This document shows, piece by piece, positions 39,143-50,751 of a stretch of DNA of 64,000 nucleotides. This DNA is from Tetrahymena thermophila SB210. Its lineage: Eukaryota; Ciliophora; Oligohymenophorea; Hymenostomatida; Tetrahymenidae. Every line of letters begins with the position of its first letter. Position 1 is the stretch's first letter. Under the pieces are notes generated by a model. That model was not told where the DNA came from, did not search any database, and worked only from the letters and a program-made list of their open reading frames with translations. The DNA lies in NCBI RefSeq assembly GCF_000189635.1, contig NW_002476155.1:372001-436000 (forward strand). Direction: 5' to 3'. A program made the position numbers and the translations under genes.

Positions 39143-39873
39143 CTAACTTTTTTAGATCTTTAAAATAGCAATTTTTGCTTATTAAATATATAAAAAAATA
39201 TTTAATATTTAATAACTTTTTTAACCAACAATTATCAAAAAATGTGTAATTCGCTTAATCTGCAGTAAGCAGTAATAAAATTATAATTACAATTTATTAA
39301 GTGAATTTATTGTTAAAATTATTAGCTGTTAATAAATACATGAGTAATGCTACTGTCAAATAAATAAAATACTTTTCAAATTATTAATTATAATTAATTA
39401 TATCATTAAATAAGCTTTTCTTTTGTATTTAAAAAAAAAAAAAATATTTTTATTGAGAATGAAATTAAACTTTAAAAATATTAGAAAATTTTAAAACTTA
39501 ATGCTAAAAATAATACAAAATTATATTTATTATTTTAAATTATTAATTTAAGCTAATTAACTAAACATTTTTAATTTTCTAATAAAATTCAAATATTTTT
39601 GCTATTATATTTTAGTATGTTTATAGATTATTGCTCAAAAACATTTTAGCTTTTTCTTTGAGTATTAAATAAATAAATCATTTCATTCAATAACTTATTA
39701 AATATTTATTTAAGACAACATTTATATTAATTTAGTTAGATTATTAAGAAAAATCTTAAAGGAGAAAAATATAAAAAATAAAGTAGAATGATTATATCTA
39801 ATTACAATTAATTTAATATTTCCAAATTTTTTATTTATGTGTTTTGTATATTTTTTTGCATTTTTTAGATTGA
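39143..39873. other. AT-rich intergenic region
   Basis: 5' flank of the CNBD gene and 3' flank of RPT4. A 13-base A run lies near 39430. No coding frame seen. Confidence 0.55.
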
Positions 39874-41850
39874 TCAAACTTTGCTGTAATCTAACTTAGA
39901 TTCTAATTTTTTAGATTCTTTTATCTTTCTAGCAGCCTTGAAGAAATCTTCTTAAATGACATAATCTCTACCAGCTCTAATAGCAAACATACCTATATTT
40001 TTATTTCAATAATATTCATTTTAAACTAGGTTTATCATTTATTATTTTTATTTTACCTGCTTCTGTACATACGTTACGTAAATCAGCTCCATTGAAATCT
40101 TCTGTAAGCTTGGCAAGTTCTTCAATATAAGTTACTTCACCTAATATAGTAATAGTTTTCATATGAATGCCTAAAATTTTTGCACGGGCCTATTCATTAG
40201 GTAAGGGAATTTCTACTTTTCTATCTAAACGACCTGGTCTCATAAGTGCAGGATCAAGCACATCGGGTCTATTTGTGGCCATAACAATCTTGACTCTCTT
40301 TAAATCATCAAAACCATCAATTTGATTTAGAAGCTATTTTTTTAAATTAATTTTATTAAATTAAATTTCTAATTTTAAACAATGAATTTTTTTTTACTTC
40401 CATCAAAGTTCTTTGGATTTCTCTATCAGCAGAAGAACCTTCTGAAAATCTACGACCACCAATAGCATCGATTTCATCCATAAATATAATGCATGGTTCG
40501 TGCTCTCTTGCAAAAGCGAACATTTCACGAATAACTCTTGCAGATTCACCAATATATTTATCTACTATACCTGATGCTACAACCTTTAAGAATTTTGCAT
40601 CAACATTATTGGCAAGAGCTCTTGCAATTAAAGTTTTACCAGTACCAGGAGGTCCATACATCAAACAACCCTAATAAGAATAATTTAATTAGGACTCATA
40701 ACTTATTTTAACTAAATATTACTTTAGGAGGCTTAACACCTACTCTTCTAAACAATTCTGGATTTGTGATTGGTAACTCAATAGTCTAATTAATAAATTT
40801 TAATTATTATTATTTTATTGAAATTTTAATAAGCATTCTAATTATAAATAAATAATCTATTTTTCTTCTTCCATTAAAATTTGTTTGGAGTTATTTATTT
40901 CCTAATTAAGTAAGTGTGTAATAAAATGCTAAAGCTTAAAATGGTTAAACTATTTAATTATTTATTTATTATTAAATGAGGCATACTAAAAACTCTATTA
41001 ATAGAAATAAATATATAAATTACTTCTCTAAGAGTTCTAATTTAGTCATCTAAACCACCGACATCGTCAAAGGTAACTTTACCTGGATCTTCATGTAACA
41101 TATGATATACCATAGGATCTACTTCTCTAGGCAAGATTCTAACAATAGTATAAGTATTCTAATCTAATGCTACTCTAGCTCCTATAATAATAAACAACAA
41201 TAATATTTGTTAATAAGGAGCCATCAACTAACTTAACAAAATATTTTAAATTCAAAAAATTGATTCTTTACCAATAACAAGCTTTTCTCTATTAATTTTA
41301 GATTTAACACCAACTACGTATCTAGGGCCACTTGATGATTTAACAATGTCTATAAATAAAATAATATGTTTATATAATTTTAAGGATAATAGCTCATCAA
41401 AATGAAGGAAAAAAGGCCAGTCACTCATATTTGTTTAAAATTATTGTCACATAACCTTTTTTGATCTGCCATAAAGAAACAAAACTAATAAAGATTTACA
41501 TTTTTCTTCATTAATTTGCTTTAAAACTTCACCAATTGGTTATCCTACACTTTAGATAGCCTTAAGCTAATCATCAGTTTTATCTAATTGCTTATTCAAG
41601 TCACGTAAGTTGAATCTTTCTATATTCATTTATAAAAATAATTTTTTATATTTAATAAATCACTCATTTGAAGTCTTAATCAATATTGATTAATTAAGCA
41701 ATCTTAATATGTAATGATTGAATAAAGTGCCTTTGAACTTAAATAAATAAAATTAGAATTATTACGCTTTTTTAAATCGATTTCCATCTTCTCATGTTCA
41801 CGCTTAACTCTAAGGTAATTTTAAACTACTGGATTATCAGTTGAAGCCAT
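39874..41850 (-). CDS. RPT4: 26S proteasome regulatory ATPase subunit RPT4 (PSMC6)
   Basis: Eight exons: 41766-41850, 41500-41619, 41272-41349, 41024-41181, 40723-40785, 40398-40670, 40057-40333, 39874-39992; they sum to 391 codons (390 residues, human PSMC6 is about the same). It is one of six AAA ATPases in the base of the 19S particle that unfold substrates for the 20S core. Seen in order: N-terminal coiled coil, OB-domain region ([15 protein letters not shown]), [18 protein letters not shown], Walker A GPPGTGKT (174-181), pore loop region KYIG, Walker B IIFMDEID (Asp 233, Glu 234), the SRH with [17 protein letters not shown], and the [16 protein letters not shown] helix. [17 protein letters not shown] and GGRRFSEG segments favour RPT4 over its paralogues. 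The C-terminus (DYSKV) lacks an HbYX motif, as in RPT4 elsewhere. Confidence 0.97.
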
Positions 41851-43199
41851 TTCTTTATATTTTAAATTTTTAGTTTTATATAAAATCAATATCTTTATTT
41901 ATTTATTATTAATAGATAATAATCTTTTGCTTTTTATTTCTTTGATGTTTTTGAAAAATATTAAAGGTTTAAATATTATTTAATCTTATTTAAATAAATA
42001 AAATCTTTTGGAAGCTTATTAATAAAAGTGAAAAACTGATATTTTTAATACATATTGTTGCATACATACATACATACATGCATAAATACCTAGTGTTAGA
42101 TAGATACATACATACATATTTATATATATCTGGTAATTGTTAACAAAAGTCATGATACTCATTTTTTTTCTTTAAATCTATTTATGTTCTTCAAAGATCA
42201 GAGAAATTTTTTTTATTCTTATCTTCGATTCTTTTTATTAATTTATTTATCAGAAGAGTATATTTAGTAACGATTTCATATTTTATGTAGAAGTAATTTT
42301 ATAAGTTTCTACCAAAATAAAACAAAATTTTATAAATCATTATTAGTTTTGTTTGTTAAAATTTGTTGATAAATAAATATAATTTAATTTTTTATGTTCG
42401 ATTTATTTTAGAATTAAAATATTTATTAATAAAATATTTTGCCAATTTATTAAATTTTTGATCATTATGATTTGAAATTTTAATACTTAAAAAGCAATTT
42501 TCATTTTTAATTTTTCAATTGTAAAAAAATTATTATTTTAAATTAATGACTTTTTAATTAGCTATTGATTTTAAATTTAATAAATAAATTAGTAAATTAA
42601 AAATATTTTACATTTCACTATATAGCTAAATAATTTAGAATCAAATTTAAGTTAGTTACTAAAACTTTATATAATCTATATTATAAATATAACTTGAATA
42701 TTTGCTCAATTTTATTTATTTATTTATATCTATTTTCAAAAAATACAATTTTGTCTGAAAATATTAAAATAGATTAAATTTGAATAAAATCTATTTAGAT
42801 TTTATCTAGTTTTTAGAAAGATGATTAAATATTTAAATTGCTTTTCCAAAACAATCTTTAATATTTTCTTAAAAATTTAGTGTGTAAATAAATAATTTTA
42901 ATTATTGAATTAAATTAATAATTTTGCTTTTATAAATAAAAATAAATAAATATTTTAACTTATTATATTAGTAATTTTATAAACCTATAAATTAAATAAA
43001 TAAATAAAAATTTACAAAAAATATTTTTTATACACAAATTTTTAGTGTTTTCTTATAATTTATTTTTTTATTTAACTCTTTTTTTAGTAATTGATTGATT
43101 GATTAAATATGATTGAATAAGATATTACTATTCAATAAGATTTTTATAATTTGAGGTTATAATTAATTAAATACATTTATATATTTTTTCTAAGTTCTT
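41851..43199. other. AT-rich intergenic region with microsatellites
   Basis: 5' flank of RPT4 and 3' flank of the PP2C gene. Contains a CATA/TAGA microsatellite (42059-42118) and a short (TTGA)n run near 43090-43105. No coding frame seen. Confidence 0.6.
42059..42118. repeat. CATA-type tetranucleotide microsatellite
   Basis: About five CATA units at 42061-42080, then an interrupted patch with ATAGA/CATA units to 42118. Probably length-variable between strains. Confidence 0.8.
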
Positions 43200-46100
43200 T
43201 CATTTATTATCTTCATAACCTTCTTTTAGTCCCTGAATAAAAAATGCTATGCAAGTGATATCGTCTACCGAATCTCCTTCCTTGTTATTTAAAATTAAAT
43301 GTTAATTCTTTTAAATTATTATTTATTTTTATTTGATCTGTACCTTTAACCATTCTTTATGAGAAATAGATATTATTCTATCTACTCCTTCACTTATCTT
43401 ACTGTCTCTGAAGTAGGGTGTTATTATTTTAGTAACCTTTTATTCAAATATATAAATTAATGAGGGATTTTCAAAATTCTGATTACATCTACATTAGAGA
43501 GAAATTCCCATACTCCGTCAGAAGCTATAATAATCATTTTATCATCGTCTGTTAAGGTATGCTAAATTATATCTGGATCACATATAACTCCACATTCCCT
43601 ACCAACTGAATCTCCCATACTCCTAAAATTAAAATAATAATTATTTTAATAAAAGTAAATATTAACTACCTGCTCATTGCTAGTCCTGGTAAATCCATGT
43701 TTTTTTTCCAAACTCTGTAAATTCCAGCCTTCTCTCCATCTTCGTTCATACTTTATTCTACCCTTCCTCCATTTGCATTTATTCTTGCCTTTTCTTCAGG
43801 AACCTCTGGCTTATGATCCTTAGAAAGTTCAACTTATCTCCATTCGTTATTTGGTGTTTAACGTATAGCAATAGCTCTAGAATCTCCAGTATTAGCACAA
43901 TAAATTTCATTTCTATATTATAGAACTGTTACTGCTGTGCATCCACTCATTTACACATCAAATTAAGTTTAACCTAAAAGCTCTTTATTAGTTTACTAGT
44001 ATGCCCTTCTAAAACAGCTAGGAATATCTAAATTTTCTCCTTCTAATCCTCCACTTTGCTTAATCTCCTTCATTAAGTGTTTTTATATGCCCTTTTTTAC
44101 GAAATTTGATACCTAAGTCCCATATTCGCCTTTATTTTATTTTTAAATTAAAAATTAAATAAGATAAAATTAATTTTTATAATACCATGACCATCAAATA
44201 CTCCAGATAAGCTGCAGTGTTTATCTCCCATAAAATTTAGTTGAAGTAAGCCAGCATCTTAATTCTACTTTCTAATGAATTATGAGTACTAACCAGCTTT
44301 AGTTTTTAATATTGAGTTCATCTGAGGATACTTAAATTTTGCAATCTAGTTATGAGGCTTATTTGCAGCAAGTTTATTACTCTATAAATTATTCTTAAAA
44401 TAAAAAAGTTATATTTTATCAAGAAGTTTTATTATTTATTAAAGTTTAAAAGTAGTAATTAATTAATTAATTAATTAATTACATTTAATTAGTTCTTTCT
44501 TTGATTCGATGATGACATTTATTATATAATTTGTTATTGATAACTAGCCAAACTAGAGTTTACTTCTCTTTGTGGAATTTAAAACTCGTTTTATTTTTTT
44601 TCTTTAAAAGAAGGTAATTCATTGCTTTCTTTAATTAGCTTTAGCTTTTTTTCAAATTTTTTAATTTAAACTAAATCTGATGAATTATTAATTAGGCTTG
44701 AATTAATTGAGCTATCTGATATATCTGGTGATTGAATTAAAGGTCTTATTAATTGGTTGGGATAATCATCAGTTTTCTTCTAATCATACTACTACTGGTT
44801 ATTTATTTTTGACTGGTTTTAATTTTACTTATACTTAATAATGTTGTATCTTGGGCTATGTCCAACAACTGTCTTAGGTGATTATCCATTTATAGAATTA
44901 GGAGAGTTTGTATTATTTTATTACTCAGAAGAAGAGTCAGCCGTATTTTCAGAATTATCTTTCTACAGATAGTAATTTTTGCTTCCTTAAATCTATTAAA
45001 GCTATGGAGATTTTTAATAAGCTAATAACTAAGGGCTAGTAGCAGTTGAATCAAAATCATTTATTGAAGTACTATTAGATTATGCTTATGAAGATCTTCT
45101 TTCTTTATTAACACTTTGTTTGAAATTATCTTATTCGCCATTCATTTTTTTAATTTTTTATGTTGATTAGCTTTCTTCACTATTGAATAAAATATGTAAA
45201 TTAACAATTCGAATTTTTTATTGAATCTTTAAGTTGTTGAATTAGATTTTAAAAATACTAATTCATTTAAAAATGTATACATCTTCTGAGCCATTCTGTA
45301 TATAGGGGGAGAATTAGGATACGAATCTAGTTTGGGTAAGCGAACTTCATTTTAATTTTAGGTATCATTTTCTTTATTTTAATTTGTTGGATAAGCTGAA
45401 AAATTTTAATTCTAAAGAGATTATTTTCTTTTGTCACTTCCATAATTAATTTATTGAGGGATTTTTTTTAAATCTTATCTCTAAAGAGAGCCACTTACGT
45501 TATTATAGGCAAACGGATGAGGATCAGCTCCTTGACTTAAATTGTATTCTCTAATTATATGATTAAAGTATTGTATCAATATTATTGATGAATTAATTAT
45601 TTTTATATTTAAAATATTTGGTTAGTAATTTAAAAAATCAGTCTTACAAACAAAATATTACAAATAATATTTTATATAATATTGAAAAGTTTATGTATGC
45701 AAAAGCGTTATTCTTCATGTAAAAAAAAAAGTAATACGGTTTTATAATTTGAACTGAAGCTTATTTATTGCTTATAACAAATTTTTTTTTTGTAAATTAG
45801 TCTGGAGGAGTTTTGAAAATAAAATCAGCAGAGTTTCCTAGCATAGAGTTTTATCCCACAATAATTTTTGAACTATCCTTTTTACTCATTTCTAATTTGC
45901 TTTATTTTTTGTTAAAATCGTTTTCATGCAATCCTATTGATAAAAATCATCAAATAAGCATAAATTTTAAAAAAGGCTTTATAAAATGAATAAATTAAAT
46001 TACCTTTTGAGTATAATTAAGATATAAATTTATTTTATGAGGAGCCGTACATGTTATTGTTATTAGATTACTAACTTTGATAATGATTTGCTATATTTTT

Positions 46101-46282
46101 AAAAATAATAATTAACTCCTAAATTTTAAGAGTAGAGATAAATAAATTTGAAGAAAAGTTCAGTTACTTGAATCAATCTATTAGTTGCTTCCACCTTTAT
46201 ATAGTTAAACTAATCTAGACTTTGGTTGTTAATGCTAAGCTAGCCTTTATTCATAGTCTAGCTTTTAAGAGTTAGAGTTCAT
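43200..46282 (-). CDS. PP2C-family Ser/Thr phosphatase with long disordered N-terminus, 766 aa
   Basis: Ten exons: 46168-46282, 46004-46090, 45738-45891, 45281-45550, 44483-45179, 44186-44393, 43670-44129, 43487-43622, 43344-43436, 43200-43280; the sum is 767 codons. The catalytic domain starts near residue 470 and holds all metal-binding motifs: GVFDGHG (Asp 508), the YCANTGDSRAIAIR strand, LSKDHKPEVPEEKARI, LAMSRSMGD, IIIASDGVWEFLSN, and VDDITCIAFFI with the terminal Asp pair. It should be an active Mn/Mg-dependent phosphatase. The leader of ~470 residues is Gln/Asn/Ser-rich with many SP sites (SPQL, SPKT, SPRY). The first three introns were placed only by phase and splice sites; a shorter alternative would start at the ATG at 45145. 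The acceptor at 44393 could instead be 44381, removing four residues. Confidence 0.88.
44451..44481. repeat. (AATT)n repeat inside a PP2C intron
   Basis: Six to seven TTAA/AATT units next to the 5' splice site of the intron at 44394-44482. Self-complementary, so it could form a hairpin in the pre-mRNA. Confidence 0.75.
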
Positions 46283-47076
46283 ATCTATATTTCTATAATA
46301 AATAATTAGAGAATTTACAATAAATATATTTGATAATATAATCTATATTTTTTGCTTACGATTATTTCCTAATTTCTTTGATTTCTTTATTATCACAAAC
46401 AATTCCTTAAATCAATTTATCGAATTTTGTAATCAATTATTAGAGATTGATTATTATTTTGCTTTTTTTTAAGGACAAATAAAAATCTGATAAATTGCTT
46501 ATTTTTTAAAGCAACCTATTAGCTCGCTGCAGAAAATAACTTAACTTATCTCTATCTCTGCTAATCAAAAAATGTTTGTTCTTGCATTTTTGTTATGAAT
46601 TTCTTTTTGTAAAAGGTTTTAAAATCTATATGTTCTAGTTTTAGATACTTTAATTAGCATTCGGATTTAGTAGAGTATTAAACAACACAAATATTTAATA
46701 AATATTTTTGACAAAACAAATTTATGCTTTGTTTGTTTGTTTTATAGAAAAATCACAATGCTATGAGATTATAATTGATTAATTAATTAATTAAAATTAA
46801 GAAACATTTTTAGAAAATTTATTTCAATTTAATTGATAAAAAGAAATAGTTTTTTTAATACTAATAATATAAAGTTAAAATTCATAAATTGAAAGAAAAT
46901 ATTTAAAATAATTTATTATAAAATTTAAGAAAGCTTCTTTAGGTATTTGAAAAAGCTTATGTTTTTATATAATTTTTTAATTTAAAAGTCTTACTTAACT
47001 TTGTTAATAATTTTAGTTGAGAAAAAATTATCAATGATTTTTTATATTTATAATTTTTGATTAAAAAGATAGATGA
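46283..47076. other. AT-rich intergenic region
   Basis: 5' flank of the PP2C gene and 3' flank of the next minus-strand gene. Has a (TTAA)n run near 46776-46793. No coding frame seen. Confidence 0.55.
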
Positions 47077-49482
47077 TCATAAAAACTCCTACTTTTATTT
47101 TCTCTTAATTTCTTCATTATGAGCATCAATTTACTATTTGGTAATTGTTGTTGTACTCAATTCCTTAGTCCTCATATCGATTACTGAGACTTTCTCTTGA
47201 AAATTAACTCTCTTATGTATTTTTAATGCTTTTTTCGGTGAAATATCAAAGGTTTAACTATTTGTACTACATTAAATACTGTTTTCGCTGTTGGGTGGTG
47301 AGCTAAACAAGTTTTTAGAAGAATATATTTTTTTGTTTGATTTTGTTTCTTCATTTTCACCAAAATCACTTATATTTGACAAAGTTTTAAGTGAAGCTGT
47401 TCGCTTTTTAAGTATACTTTTTACTAACTTATTATTAGATTTTCCAGTAGAATTTCTATTATTGATATTAATTTATTTTGACTGACTGTTATTCTAAAAA
47501 TTATAGTTGTCTTCTGAGATATTATCATTTTTAATTACTCTTATAACATATTTTTTGGCATCTGTTTTTTATGGTGTTTAATTTTCAAGCAAATTCTACT
47601 TTTATTGATTTTAATTCAAATCTTGGCTCTCCTGTTAAAAATTTAATCCTAGCTTAGGTTCACTAAAATGTCGATGCTGAATAATTTTATTTATTTATTC
47701 AGTTTCTTTCACTTGTTAATTCTAAAATTAATTGTTAAAAGAAGAAGATTTCTACTAAATGGCATTTAACGAATACCTTTTATCTTTATTTTCGAAGTTA
47801 TTAGAGATATTGCTCTCTGTTGGTATTTAATTTGGCTTATTAGATTCTTTTTAATCTTGTTTAATAGTATTTTCAGATTATTCTATTAAATATTAGTTAT
47901 TCTCAATTAAAGAAAATTAAGGTAATTTAGTATCTTTTATCTACTTTGTTTCTGATTATTTATTTTCTTACAATATTAAATTTTATTAATAATTTTATGA
48001 CCCAATTTCATTATCTTAGCTATCATGTTGTATTTAGATTTTACTTTCATTATTATTTTGATTTTCTGTTGATTCACCTAACAAAGATCCACCTAATTCA
48101 CTATTAAGCTCATTCATCCAAGATTAAAGCTTGTTTTTGCGTTATTTATAAATATTTTTCTTTTGTTAAATTATCATATCTATTGGAGAAGATAATTATT
48201 AAGATGGTTTTTGAGTAGATGTAAATAGTATTTTTTATAAAGCGTTTTTAGAGGGTGAAATTTAATTTTCAATCTGTTTTTATTATGTAAGGCTTTCTTT
48301 TTAATTTTGGTAAACATTTGGATTTTATTTAAACTGAGATGGTTAATTTGCAAATTAATTTTACAATAATTTTGAAGCTACTGTCTGAAAATTATCTTAT
48401 GATGAAGATAAATAATCTGAGAAATCTTAAGAATTGTAATTTTTTTGTTCTTTAGAATTTTTGCGGTCTAAATAACGTCTATGAGTATTTAATGTTTTAA
48501 ATGACGGAATTTAATTATTTTATAATTTTGATTATGGAGAATTTAAAATTTGAGCTCTAAATGTTTGATTATCATTAGATAATTCCCTTTTAGTTTCTAT
48601 CGCTAGAACTGGTTATTAATTTTAATTATCCTTTCCTTAAATCCAGTCCTTCAAATTTTCTTAATTCATATTATTAATCAATTAACTTGAATTTTTAATT
48701 ATTTCTTGACTTGGTTGGTTATTTATAATATCAGGTTCTGTCTTGCAAGTTGTTTAAGGGATTATATTTTGTTTTTTGCTACTGTTGCTAAATTAGGATA
48801 ACTTTGTATTACTTATAGGAGGTAATTGTATCTCTCTTTCTGAAAAAAATATTTATTCATTTTAATTCATTTATTACTATTATTTACTTTAATCTCTGTT
48901 TGAACTTGATTAGAGTTAGTTGTTTTAACTTTGATTTTCTATTGAGATACTTTTTTTTACATATATGTTTTCAGAAAGACCATTATTTCCATAGGATCTA
49001 ACACTTGAAATTTGGCTAGGAATCAAGACTGGTTCATCTCTTTTAGGTAAATATTTATTTTCTTATTATTATTATTTTATTAATTTGCCTTCATTGAATT
49101 TAATATTTTAAGATTATTAACCTAATAATTATTAAAGCTAAAAAGAGCTATCGCTATTATTTACTGCTTATTTATTTATTAATTTTTATGGAGTAAAGAA
49201 TGGTGTTTGCTTCTAAAAAGCTTATCCTCTGTCTTAGAAAAAATTTCTGGTGATTGAGTTATTCATAAAATTAGTTTACGCATTTTAACCCTCAACAAAT
49301 TAAGAAACAGAGTTAAAAGAGTGCACTTTTTTTTACTGCGTTATCCTCCCGTTAGTTTAATTATTAATAGCTTTCAATTACTAAAAAGAATTTTAATATG
49401 AATTTGCTATTAAATCTTTATTTGGTTTAGATACTTGATTAAATATGTTATTGAATTCCCTAAATTTTTCCATTTCATTCAT
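47077..49482 (-). CDS. Gln/Asn/Ser-rich protein with possible C-terminal PP1-docking motif, 801 aa
   Basis: Single exon of 802 codons, ATG at 49482 (MNEMEKFREFNNIFNQ), TGA at 47077-47079. Most of the protein is low-complexity Gln/Asn/Ser/Lys with no globular domain, signal or membrane segment; the chance of such a frame staying free of TGA for 2.4 kb without selection is low. A short tryptophan-containing patch (ENLKDWIQGKDN) sits in the middle. The C-terminal ~120 residues look more conserved in style: KKYVIRVIKNDN, then NKLVKSILKKRTASLKTL, then SPKKALKIHKRVNFQEKVSV. KRVNF fits the RVxF consensus by which regulators bind protein phosphatase 1. That is a motif match only. It lies just downstream of the PP2C gene, which is probably coincidence. 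Confidence 0.78.
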
Positions 49483-50751
49483 ACAGGTTAGCTTTCTTCT
49501 TTACAATTTTATAATTTTATCGTGTTAAGTTGATATCTTGATCTATTATACTTTTTGTTTGACAAAAACTTATGTTTTGAAATTTTGATTACTATTTTTT
49601 TAAAATGACTAATATTATCAAAAGTAAATCAATTAAATGAATTTCAACACATACAAATATTTCTTTTTGCACAAAAAACTATCTTCTAAGTAATTAATTA
49701 TTTCTATTGTTGGGCTAATTTATTGTAATACATAAGATTAAATATTTATTTTCATTTTATTCATTATTTAATTAGTCTAAAAAGATAATTTCTCAGTAAT
49801 CTAAGATACATTCATGATAATTTGTAATAATTAATTAAACTAATTAACCTAATTATTCTAAAATAATTTAAAAATAATGTATTAAAGTTCCTAAAAAAGA
49901 TATTTATCTCATAAATTTAAGAAGCGTGTAAATCAAAATAACTAAATTTGTTTAAAATAAATTTAAAAAAATAACAAATTAAAAATTTTATACATTAAAT
50001 GTTAGTCATAAAAATTATTAAAAAAATTAGATTTACTTAAATTATAAATTACGAACTAACTATAACTAATTATTTTTCTTTTATTATTATATAACACTTA
50101 TGAGCAAAAATTAAGATTTTTTGAGTAATGGTCTATCTTTACTATCAGTACTACAAAAAATAAAAAACCTTAGAAAAAATTATTTAATAGTGTCTTTGAA
50201 ATATATTAAATATAATAGTTATTATCCTTATTAACATATTCTATTTTTATAGACAACTATTTTATCAAAAAATGTATTCTTAAAATGTTAACAAATAAAA
50301 AAATGTTATTTTATTAAATTAACATTTATTTATTTATGAGTTTAAATAAATAAAAAAATTAATTTTACATTAAAATCAATTTACTAAATCAAAAATAATA
50401 AAAAATATTTAATTTTATTTTTGATTTAACATTTTATATTTTAAATATTAGGCAAAATTTTAGAAGATTAGATTTATTTAGAATTATAAACTGTGTGCAA
50501 TAAATAATAATTTTTTATTGTAATAGTATGTGTTTTGAACAAAAATTTTAATTTTTTCAGTAATAATTATTATCAGCTACAAAAATAAATACATATTTGA
50601 AAGAATTATTAAATAGTATTATTTAAGATATATTAATTATTAATAGTTATTATACTGTCTGGCACAAATTCAATTTGAAAGAAAAATTATATTATCAAAA
50701 AAGGTGTAGGTAGTCTTAAAGTGTTATACAAATAAAAATAACCTTTTACTA
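49483..50751. other. Divergent AT-rich intergenic region
   Basis: 5' flanks of the Gln/Asn-rich gene (-) and the TPR-pseudokinase gene (+). Two loosely similar stretches (about 50090-50260 and 50520-50690), both with a GTAATAATT/TATTAAATA pattern, may be an old duplication. No coding frame seen. Confidence 0.55.

Noticed and set aside
45142-45550. A separate small gene ending at 45142-45144
   Set aside because: A GT...AG intron (45180-45280) with matching phase joins this exon to the PP2C frame, which explains the region better than a tiny gene overlapping the PP2C start by two bases.
47291-47485. 64-codon frame on the plus strand
   Set aside because: Antisense shadow of the Gln/Asn/Ser-rich minus-strand gene.
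48711-48726. Resemblance to the Tetrahymena chromosome-breakage sequence (GGTTGGTT core)
   Set aside because: It differs at key positions of the 15-base consensus and lies inside a coding exon, with no telomeric repeat nearby.
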